Below are positions 23,505 to 32,829 of a stretch of DNA of 64,000 nucleotides, piece after piece. Position numbers and translations under genes: made by a program. Source of the DNA: Benincasa hispida (taxonomy: Eukaryota > Streptophyta > Magnoliopsida > Cucurbitales > Cucurbitaceae); assembly GCF_009727055.1 (NCBI RefSeq), contig NC_052357.1, positions 15,521,648 through 15,585,647 on the forward strand, in the 5' to 3' direction. The notes below the pieces were generated by a model. It saw nothing but the letters and a program-made list of their open reading frames with translations. It was not told the origin of the DNA and did no database searches. How positions within the stretch are numbered: the first letter of the stretch is position 1; each line of letters opens with the position of its first letter.

Positions 23505-23510
23505 AAAATT

Positions 23511-25332
23511 TGTTGTGGTTTGCAATGCATCTATGCTATGCACATATGCCGATATGCTACACAATGCACATATGAATGGAATTTTATGCGAAACTACTTA
23601 GATATGCGTTATTAATAGATGTTCTTGTAGTATGTTCTGCATTGTCACAAGTTTTCTTACGATGAAACTAAATGTAATTCCATCGCAAGTTTCTTGGTGT
23701 AATCCGAGGTCGAACACGGGGAAATTCAGTACTGGCTTAATGTGATGTTTTCATGCTGTTATGCGACCAGTTTTTCAATTCTTTGAAAAGTGTTTATATG
23801 TTACAAAAGCTGTGAAATTGTGATAAAGTAAAGTAAAGCAGTAAAATAAATACAATAAACCTAAACTAGATGTATTTGATACAGGCGCAATGTACAAGAT
23901 CCTAAAGAGTGGGCTAGCTGTGAAGTCTGTGCAAGGACGGGGGTTGCGATGGCAAGGCTTAAGGTGTGAAAAGAAAAGATAGATAAGCTTACAAATCATT
24001 GCAAGGTCTTAAGGAAAATAAAGAGACGAATACTGTTTCGTTCTTTTCATGGCGTACAACTTCAGTGATCGACCGTGCTTTCCACATGTCTGTGTAGAAA
24101 CTAGAGCTAAACGTAGTGAATGCAAGGTTGCTTCCATGTCTGGAAGTACTACTCGGTTTAGTTAACGCACTCTTCTGACCTTCTCTCGATAGATCGGAAT
24201 AACATCTTCACTTCTACTCTCATAGGTGAAGATGTCGTCCAGCATGCTTTAGCTAAACGTATTTATTAACTTTACTTTACGTTAAGTCTTGGGATGCTTA
24301 TAATGCTTATCGAAAGATAGAGAAAACATGATGGAGACAACATATATGAGGAAATCAGTGATAGACAGAATACGACAGATGGTTATAATCACAACAACTA
24401 TTATTTCTAGCAATTGTTCGATACATGATGAATGAATACAAAGATGACAAAGATATGGAATACAAAGGAGTAGATAGAGAAAATAAGTGCCAATATCTTG
24501 GACACTAATCGATGGAAATCCACTTGCCGTTTAAGGTTGACAATGTAGGAAAAGCTCCCCTCTCGAGCTGGCCTTTCAGTAGCAGAGTCCTTGAACAAAG
24601 CTTCGCTCGAGGATGATGGATTGAGGCTCAGAGATTGCACCTTTCAGCCTTATCTCATCTTATTCTTCTTGGATGAATCGTTATGCACTAAGCTAAGCTT
24701 TCTTCTATCTTTAGAATTTTGCAGCACTTTACCCAGCACCAAATAGCATACCCTCTCAGAGAAGTTGATGGGGGTATTTATCGGCGGAATAGCTTTGACT
24801 ACGGCCAAGTGGTCCCACTTTTTGTTATGGAAATTCTGGAGATGGAGGGATTTTATTCCCTTCCGTTTTGCAATCAATTCCTTCAATCGTGCACCGTCGT
24901 TAGCCATACACGCGTCGTGATCTCCTCCACTTGCGTTGTTCACTTGCATCACTCAATCATTGGTCCGCATGCGGCGTTGGTTTTTTATAACTGCATGCGG
25001 TTGTCAGGAAAAACAGGATTGACTATCGCCATGCGCTTCCCTTTCACAACTTGTTTTATGCGTTTACACACATCAGGGTGCACAGGTGATAGGGATGTGT
25101 TGATAGAATTTGGTTGGGCCTTGGTCGCAAATGGTGACTTTGATTTCCTTGCAAAACAAAGAAAATATTCGCCATTTTCTCCATCTTTTTGGCATTAGTG
25201 GGTTTCCTTACAATCATTTGGAATTATTAGCAAACTAAGCTAATTTCTATACAGTTGACGCATAATCCTTTACTTTGGCCGCAAATATCTAGATAAAGTG
25301 GCATAAATAACTTGTATTTCTACAAGTTATTA
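23511..25332 (-). repeat. 5' LTR of E_A
   Basis: It is 1,822 bases long. On the minus strand it opens TAATAACTTGTAGAAATAC (expected TG mutated to TA) and ends CCACAACA. It would carry the promoter and transcription start of the element. Its ORFs are shadows. Confidence 0.88.
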
Positions 25333-25630
25333 GCTGTCCTTTCACAACTTGTTTTATGCGTTTACACACATCAGAGCGCACAAGTGATAGGGATGCGTTG
25401 ATGGAATTTGGTTGAGCCTTGGTCGCAAATGGTGATTGTGATTTCCCTGCAAAACAAAGAAAATATTCACCATTTTCTGCATCTTTTTGGCGTTAGTGGG
25501 TTTCCTTACAATCATTTGAAATTATTAGCAAACTAAGCTAATTTCTATACAATTGGCGCATAATCCTTTACTTTGTCCGCAAATATCTAGATAAAGTGGC
25601 ATAAATAACTTGTATTTCTAAAAGTTATCA
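25333..25630 (-). repeat. 3' LTR of E_B, first 298 bases
   Basis: It starts after the E_B polypurine tract (AAATTTGGGG at 25633-25642 reversed) with TGATAACTTTTAGAAATAC and stops at the E_A insertion. Because it repeats the first 300 bases of the neighbouring E_A LTR, it looks like a tandem LTR head, but the nest explains it. Confidence 0.88.
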
Positions 25631-26262
25631 CACCCCAAATTTAGATATATGTTTGTCCTTGAGCATATCTTCTACTAAGGAAATCATACTCCAAGTTTAT
25701 TCTATATTTTTACGAAAATACTGGTTGCTCCGAATGTAACCCTTAGGCACATTTCCAAACATCGCATTTCCTTCTATCCTTGCTAACTCTCAGCAAGCCT
25801 TACTTTATTCTTTTACTAACAAAATCCTACTAAAAAATGCATTTCTAAGTTTTCAAAGCAGAATGTTCATCTCTTCATATGAAAACAACTCGATAAAGCT
25901 TGTATGTTGTGAACAAAACTTTGTGCCTTTTATTACAAGAGAGAGAAAAAAATTTCTAGGGATAGTTGGTCATGGTTACACTTCTTCGTTTTGGCTTGCC
26001 CCCATGTGTTTCATGCGAACATCCAACTACGGTGGTGTGCCAATTTCAACGTAACTCATGTTTACAGAGGAGTTGCCCCTTATATTATATGTTTTTTTTT
26101 CTATGTTGCGTTGTTCCTGGTAACCTGCCTTCGTTTTTGCTTTTTCCTACGAGTGTCATATGAACATCCAACTACGAGCAAGTTCCTTTCACAACTAAAC
26201 TCTTATCAGGTTGGGAACAATATTTTGGAATCCTTTGCGCTGATAGTGGAGTTTGTCATAAA

Positions 26263-26293
<31 letters not shown>

Positions 26294-27289
26294 TGGACAA
26301 AATAGATGCTAAATGTTAAACAAATAACGCACTACACATTTTTGCATCCATCTGCTCAGACCTTCCCCACCCCTAAATTTAAAGATGAGCAAGGTCCTCA
26401 TTGCGTTGTTTGGATAGACTAGACAAATACTTAGAAGAACATTTCGAAAAGAAGGTTTTAGCAGGACTTTGAAAGGTAAAAGGTAGAGTACTGCTAAACT
26501 AAGAGTTAACTAAGTGCTAGTCAGAATCTACTAATATAAGAAATATTTCTCAGTATCACATATTATACATCATAGCAACGCAATAAAGAACGTGAAAATA
26601 TAAGAGTAAAAATAAAACATTAATTTACAAAGAAAGATAGAAGAAAGAGGCGAAGGCAAAATGTGAAAGTGATTACGTACATGAATTGTATTAAAATTAA
26701 ATAAGTTTGCGACTAGTTACAAATGATCGCAAACGCAGTATTACATGGCCTGTACAAGAGTCAAAGAATTGTAATTTACTAAAAGAAGAATTATCTTGGT
26801 TTTTGAAGTACATTCTTGATATGCTTTGAATAGACACAGGCACATTTTTGCTGAAGGATGGCCCACACATATGCAGCCTCGCTACACACTTACTCGACCA
26901 ATGCCTTCTGGAGGATGCCTCGACATTATGCATTGACCAAGGTGGGGCAAAGAGTGAATATGCGCAAACGCATCTCTCATCGCAATGTAATTGGGTGTAT
27001 TTAAAGCATAGCAACTGTTTATGAACTATACCAATTCTTTCGTCGCGTCTTATCTTAAGTTCCTCCCTTTCTCATTTGAAACTTCGTGTGCCATACTTAT
27101 CATTCATACAAACATGTAACAGATACTAATAAAATGAAGTAAAAACAGAAAACAGAAAACTATTCCTAGTGAATCAACTGTAGATTAACAACAACAGAAA
27201 TCAATAATGAAAGTGAATAAACATAGATGAAAAGCTGACGTAGAAGAATTTTCCATAGTTACCAGCGTCTCTTTTCTTGAGGGCATTCT
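25631..27289 (-). other. Interior of E_B: polypurine tract, 3' UTR, spacer remnant
   Basis: No coding region is supported. 25631-26700 aligns with the E_A 3' UTR, including the (ATT)n array. 26830-27010 aligns with the gag-ORF3 spacer (GGATGCCTCGACATTATGCA at about 26914). ORF3 has been deleted between them. Confidence 0.75.
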
Positions 27290-27866
27290 ATTCTGGTTTG
27301 CCCAAGTCAATATCATCCATGCGCCGATCAAAATCTCCTTCGTAGTAAACTAACTTTCCCCAGGACGTGATTTCATTGGGCTCCAGAGAGTAAGCCCATC
27401 TTTTCACCTCGTCCCTCAAGGTGTAAGGGAACAGATACAACCTAATATGCTCAGAAGTGACGCCAAGGCTGGAGAAATTGCCACACATCTCCATAAAGCT
27501 AGTTAAATGGGCGTGTGGGCCTTCACCTTGCAGACCCCCAAACTAGCCCGCATTTTGTATCATTTGAAGCATGACCGGCTTGATCTTAAATCTGGCATTC
27601 TCCTCCACAGTTGGCTTCGAAATGCCCGACGAAAAATAAAAAAGAGTAGATGCTGCATAATCTCACATCGGGATGTTGCGGTCAGCCGCCAGGAAGATAG
27701 GGTCCTGGCCCGGCCGGGCAACCCCTTGGTCGTCTGGCATCGCCTCGTTGTTGTTATTCGCCATTGCTGCCTTTTTACCTTGGTTCCTGTTCTGGCGGTT
27801 CCTTGCATGGAAGGTTCGCTCGATCTCAGGGTGCACGAAAAATTCCGGTTCAGAACCAAAATTCAT
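27290..27866 (-). pseudogene. N-terminal gag remnant of E_B
   Basis: It starts MNFGSEPEFFVHPEIERTFH at 27866, as in E_A, and includes MANNNNEAMPDDQGVARPGQ. It continues through GNFSSLGVTSEHIRLYLFPY to ITSWGKLV (about 27355). After that the capsid C-terminal half, the zinc knuckle and the rest are gone. Stops near 27660 and 27545 break it further. Confidence 0.8.
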
Positions 27867-27967
27867 ACACAGTCAAGCTACTCTCCACGTTGAACAACTA
27901 GTACAAAGAGATTTATCCTGCACAACAAACAAAAAACATTCAAACAATAAACCGTTGACCAATAATT

Positions 27968-27985
27968 TCCCCGGCAACGGCGCCA
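27968..27985 (-). promoter_or_regulatory. Primer binding site, tRNA-Asp (E_B)
   Basis: The minus strand reads TGGCGCCGTTGCCGGGGA, an 18-base perfect complement to the 3' end of plant tRNA-Asp (GTC anticodon). It starts six bases after the LTR end. This is the classic Athila-lineage primer site. Confidence 0.95.
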
Positions 27986-27991
27986 AAAACT

Positions 27992-29928
27992 TGTTCGGTG
28001 TCTATTATGATTGATTACAATACGATGTATTCGGAACATGCATACGTGTCATAGATGCTATACAATGATGCAAGATATAAGTCCCTACTATGCGCTACTA
28101 CTATGGCCTTATGCGATATTCACTTTTGATGCGGTAGTATGCCCTTTTTGTGTTCCACAAGTTTTCTTACGATGAAACCAAGTGTAATTCCATCGCAAGT
28201 TTCTCGGTGTGATCCGAGTCGAACAGGGGGAAATACGGTATCGGTTTAATGTGATGTTTTCATGCTATTATGCGACCGATTTTCTCAATTCTTTGAAAAG
28301 TATATATATGTTACAAAAGCTGTGAAATTGCGATAAAGTAAAGTAAAGTAAAGCAGTAAAATAAATACAGTAAACCTAAAATAGATGTATTTGATATAGG
28401 TGCAATGTACAAGATGCTAAAGAGTGGGCTAGCTGTGAAGTCTGTGCAAGGACGGGGGTTGCGATGGCAAGGCTTAAGGTGTGAAAAGAAAAGATAGATA
28501 AGCTTACAAATCATCGCAAGGTCTTAAGGAAAATAAAGAGACGAAAACTATTCCATTCTTCTCATGGCGTACACCTCTTAGTGATCGGCCGCGCTTCCCA
28601 CATGTCTGTGTAGAACTAGAGTTAAACGTAAGGAACACAACGTTTCTTCCATGTCTGGAAGTACTACTCGCTTTAGTTAACACACTCTCATGACCTTCTC
28701 TCGATAGATCATAATGACATCTTCACTTCTGTTCTCAAAGGTGAAGATGTCGTCCAGCATGTTTTAGCTAAATGTATTTATTAATTTTACTTTACGTTAA
28801 GTCTTGGGATGCTTATAATGCTTATCGAAAGATAGAGAAAACATGATGGAGACAACATATATGAGGAAAGCAGTGATAGACAGAATACGGCAGATGGTCA
28901 TAATAAAAACAACTATTATTTCTAGCAATTGTTTGATACATGATGAATGAATATAAAGATGAAAAAGATATGGATTACAAAGAAGGGGTAGATACAGAAG
29001 ATCAGTGCCAATGTCTTGGTCACTAATCGGTGGAAATCCGCTTCCCGCTTAAGGTTGACTATGTAGGAAAAGCTCCTCTCTTGGGCTGGCCTTTCAATAG
29101 CAGAGTCCTTGAACAAAGCTTCGCTCAGGGATGATGGATTGAGGCTCAGAGATTGCATCTTTCGGCCTTATCTCGTCTTCTTCTTCCCGGATTAATCATT
29201 ATGCACTCAGCTAAGCTTTCTCCTCTCTTTAGAATTTTGCAGCACTTTACCCAGCACCAAATAGCATATGACTGGGTAAAACCCAGTTCAGTGGAATCCC
29301 CTGTCACTGAAATTCCTGAATTTTGCCGAATATCTTTCACTGAATTCCATAGGGGTATTTATAGGCGAAATGGCTTTGACTCCGGACAAGTGGTCCCATT
29401 TTTTGTTATCGAAATTCCGGAGATGGAGGGATTTTATTCCTTTCTGTTTCGCAATTAATCCGCCAATCGTGCACGACCACCAATCGTGCACGGCTATTTC
29501 GCAATTAATTCGCCAATCTCCTACACTTGCGTTGCTCACTTGCATCACTCGATCATTAGTCCGCATGCGGCGTTGGTTTTTATAATCGCATGCGGTCGTT
29601 AGGAAAAACAGGATCGATTATCGCCATGCGCCGCCCTTTCACAACTTGTTTTATGCGTTTACACACATCAGGGCGCACAGGTGATAGGGATGCGTTGATA
29701 GAATTCGGTTAAGTCTTGGTCGCAAATGGTGACTTTGATTTCCCTGCAAAACAGAGCAAATATTCGCCATTTTTTTCCATCTTTTTGGCGTTAGTGGGTT
29801 TCCTTACAATCATTTGGAATTATTAGCAAACTAAGCTAATTTGTATACAATTGGCGCATAATCCTTTAATTTGGCCGCAAATATCTAGATAAAGTGGCAT
29901 AAATAACTTGTATTTCTACAAGTTATCA
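27992..29928 (-). repeat. 5' LTR of E_B
   Basis: It is 1,937 bases long, opening TGATAACTTGTAGAAATAC and closing CACCGAACA on the minus strand. The flanking TCTTC at 29929 fixes the outer end. A TATA box lies near 29352-29362. Confidence 0.92.
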
Positions 29929-30145
29929 TCTTCCCGTCATCGCAAATCCAAGAAAAGAAAACGCGATGATGAAGACGAGGAAGCCAGGAAGAAGAGGAAA
30001 GAAGAAAAAGAAGAAAGAAGGTTGCGCCGGAGGGAGAGACGGCGTTTGAGAGAAGAAACAAAAGCAGCACAACAGGCTACTAACTCTGTGATGGACGGAG
30101 AATCAACGTCCGTAAGAGAAGATCAAGGGGAACCTGCCCAACCAA
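29929..30145 (+). pseudogene. ORF3 of E_C continued (lysine/arginine-rich part)
   Basis: It reads SSRHRKSKKRKRDDEDEEAR, then RRERRRLREETKAAQQATN and MDGESTSVREDQGEPAQPT. It aligns with the E_A ORF3 segment at 20230-20020 (reversed). It is the direct continuation of 12527-13235 across the E_B insertion. It stops where E_D begins, so the globular domain is missing here. Confidence 0.75.
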
Positions 30146-30717
30146 CATTACCTATTTTGTTTTCTGAGTTTTGGCATTTTATTTCTCTTTAATTTCTTAA
30201 CTAAATTTTCAATTGACTCTTAATTCATGAGCTTATATGTGTTATCAAGAGTCTGTAGTTTATGTGGAGTCATTAAAGTTGAAATTAAGTTGTAATTGTA
30301 GATACAAGTAAAGAAGGCCGAGCTCCAGTTCCAGTTTTTCAGCTTTTGCTCAAAATCGTTGTTGGGGCTTAAATGCTAAACGATCGTCTAGCTCCAGGTG
30401 TTACACAATGGGAAGAAAAGCTAGACGATCGTATAGCTACGAACACTTGTTGTTGTGATGTTGGAAACTAGACGATCGTGTAACTATAGGAGCTAAACGA
30501 AGCATTGAAATGTTGTACGATAGCACTATGCCATCGTGTAGCTTTGCGTAGGAACTAAACGATGCGTTGGAAGTGCTATACGATGGCACTACACAACCGT
30601 GTAGCTGGAGAGTTAGCTAAATGATGCATTGAGGTTCTATGCGATGGAACTAAGCGATCGTGTAGCTGCGGCGGACACTAAACAATGACAAGTAGCGTTC
30701 TACGACGGTGTTAAGCG
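30146..30717 (+). mobile_element. E_D array, interior unit 1 (truncated)
   Basis: It aligns with the interiors at 61700-62245 and 63180-63586. Landmarks are TTTTCTGAGTTTTGGCATTT near 30157, TTTTTCAGCTTTTGCTC near 30335, and then a run of AACGATCGTCTAGC-like repeats. There is no ORF. It ends GTGTTAAGCG, where copia C3 is inserted. The continuation is at 60797. Confidence 0.8.
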
Positions 30718-32786
30718 TGAAGGAACTCTTATTCAAGAGTACCTACGAGCGGAAGCGGATCTTTCCAATTCATTGTGACAGAATTACCACATGTACATTC
30801 AAACATACTTTTATAATGCTAAAGGATTAAGAAATCATACCAGATGAAGATTTCTCGAGTCTGAAGCCCAAACGTCTACCTCGAATAGTCACCACTCGAA
30901 CAAAAGGAAACGGAGAAGACAACACCACTCAGACCCCTCAATATTCTTGGAGTGAGAATCCAAAGTGTGGGCTTTGTTCGAATTTGGTAGAGGGAAAGAG
31001 GAAGAGCGATTGTACACAACGATCAAGCAAGTAGGAGATGCGGTCGTCTATCGCATAGACAATATGCTTGATCGTTTAGGTAAAGTGTACGATCATGTAG
31101 TAAAAGTAAGCAATCGTCTATACGATAGTGTAGGAAAAGGTAAACGATCGTCTAAATGATCGTGTAGGAAAAGGGTGAGCGATCAACCAAAACGATTGCA
31201 TAGGAAAAACTAAGCGATTGTCTATACGATCGTTTAGTAAATACTGGGAGCTAAACGATCACTTAGAAAAATGGTAAAGGATCGTTTAGATAATAGCGCG
31301 CGACGGTGTAATTGGTATGCGATCGCTTAGCAATATCGTATATGTAAGCGATCGTGCAGTCTTATCGTATGGGCAATGATTTTCTAAATGATGACATTAT
31401 CTTTTTCACAATACCTACGCACACCGAGCTCAACATACCATCTGCTATTTATAATGCACTCATTCGTTATTTTAAACGAATAGGCTCCTTCCCGTTTCCT
31501 TTATAACCGTCCAATTAATGTGATCTTATCACATTCATAAATTATAAATTAATACCAAATATTAAGTATAATAACTTTTACTCTACTAGATATAAATCAT
31601 ATTTATATCCAATTTCCTCTAAATTAATGTATCTCATACATAAAGTTAATAATATCATATATAATTGAACTCCCTCTTATCAATTTGAACGTTTCAAATT
31701 GACCCAGAAACTAAATCTCAACTTGTATCCAAGCTACCCAGAGCACCTTTTGGACCTATGGCTCGAAGCAACAATGGTACGTGAATAGCTGACTAAATTC
31801 TTTAGTCATAATATCCACCATCCGTTGACTACCAGGCATTCCACTAAAGACCGACAGTTGAACTCTTCTTTTCATAAATATATTTCTATGTCCATTGGAT
31901 ATAACCAATCATCAGTACGATGAACCTTCACAGTTGCTCATAATTACAGCAGGTCAATTTACCATTTTGCCCCTATAATTACATCTTCCACCGTCAGTAT
32001 CACTGATCCTTCTAATGAACAATACAACATAGTCCTACTATGTGTGAACACCTCTCAAGCCAAAAAAAGGTGTGTGGCGCCACATCGTTCATGCCCTAGA
32101 ATCAGCCTTTAAGGGAGCTATCTATCTACTTGCCCCTACCATGGGGAATGAGTGAATTCCATCTTTTGTAGCTGAGTTCCCAGCTCCCAAATTAGAGGAA
32201 TCCGCAAAATGGTAGGTTTGAGTTGGCGTTCTAGCCACTCGCACCCATGCAAATCAAAGGACTACCCTCAATGGCAGGAGTTCCCAACTCACTCAGGATT
32301 GAGATCATGTTACCTATGGTCATCCTAGTGAAGTGAAGTCTCAGTTATAAACGATGTTATATAATGAGATGTTAACACTTCGTGGTCAGGTCTTACACAA
32401 ACTCTTTGTATAGGACACCCCCGCTCGCATGTTCCCTACACGAATGATCAAAATCAGACCATCTGTGACAAGTCACAACACTTGTGACCATTCCACAAAG
32501 TGGGCCGCATCTGTAGCATTACCAGGATGAGGTTTCCCTCCTATATCCATATACTATAGACTATTTTGGTTATCACTCAAGACATGATCCACTTGTATGT
32601 CACCACATACATGCTTGAGTCACATACAGATAACCAAGAATTTTATGTTTATTAGTTTGTGGTAAAATCTAAATGTGCAAAGTCAAGTAGTGAAGTAAAT
32701 ATCATTTATATTTATACATCACAAGTGTCTGTACAAAATTGTTTACAAACTACTGGACATGAGACTTTAGGGCACAAACCCCAACA
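30718..32786 (-). repeat. 3' LTR of C3 (type A)
   Basis: It is 2,069 bases long. On the minus strand it opens TGTTGGGGTTTGTGCCC and ends GAGTTCCTTCA. The 3' third (30960-31390) is dense in ACGATCGTTTAG-like units. The middle (31490-31700) is very AT-rich. Confidence 0.9.
31443..31455 (-). promoter_or_regulatory. TATA box of copia LTR type A
   Basis: The minus strand reads GCATTATAAATAG. The same box occurs in the 5' LTR near 44285-44297. It lies upstream of the ACGATCG-rich tail. Confidence 0.5.
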
Positions 32787-32829
32787 ATCTCCCACTTTTC
32801 CTAAACCGAAGTGGGGAGTACAAGTTGAA

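Larger units (their letters stand above)
14851..25332 (-). mobile_element. Athila-like element E_A, innermost and most complete copy
   Basis: In minus order there is a 5' LTR (25332-23511), tRNA-Asp primer site (23504-23487), gag (23385-21890), about 0.9 kb of spacer, ORF3 (20994-17939), 3' UTR, polypurine tract (16700-16687) and 3' LTR (16686-14851). There is no protease, reverse transcriptase, RNase H or integrase: the gag-to-ORF3 distance is too short for pol. The flanks are GCCTC (14846-14850) and GCTGT (25333-25337), at the expected point of the E_B LTR. The duplication is therefore probable but worn. Confidence 0.88.
13236..29928 (-). mobile_element. Athila-like element E_B, inserted in E_C
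   Basis: In minus order there is a 5' LTR (29928-27992), tRNA-Asp primer site, N-terminal gag remnant, short spacer, 3' UTR, polypurine tract and 3' LTR (25630-25333 plus 14850-13236). It is flanked by the 5-bp duplication TCTTC. Without E_A it is about 6.2 kb. Its interior is only about 2.4 kb: most of gag, all of pol and all of ORF3 are deleted. It could only have moved with enzymes supplied by another element. Confidence 0.9.
10237..30145 (+). mobile_element. Athila-like element E_C, outermost of the nest
   Basis: In plus order there is a partial LTR (10237-11205), a sequencing adapter, the end of gag (11244-11640), a spacer, and a third ORF (12527-13235 continued at 29929-30145). E_B with E_A inside it splits the third ORF. 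The join is exact: TCTTC occurs at 13231-13235 and at 29929-29933. Removing E_B restores the GAGTCTTCCCGTCATCGC found in the E_A copy (reversed, near 20217-20234). The rest of ORF3, the 3' UTR and the 3' LTR are missing, because at about 30146 the sequence changes to the E_D array. The pol gene is absent between gag and ORF3, as in E_A. Confidence 0.85.

Noticed and set aside
25333..25630. Tandem duplication of an LTR head
   Set aside because: It is the first part of the E_B 3' LTR. Its second part is at 13236-14850, and E_A lies between them.
30375..31390. Regular short repeats with spacers, considered as a CRISPR-like array
   Set aside because: Units vary in sequence and length, lie within LTRs and retroelement interiors, and the genome is a plant.
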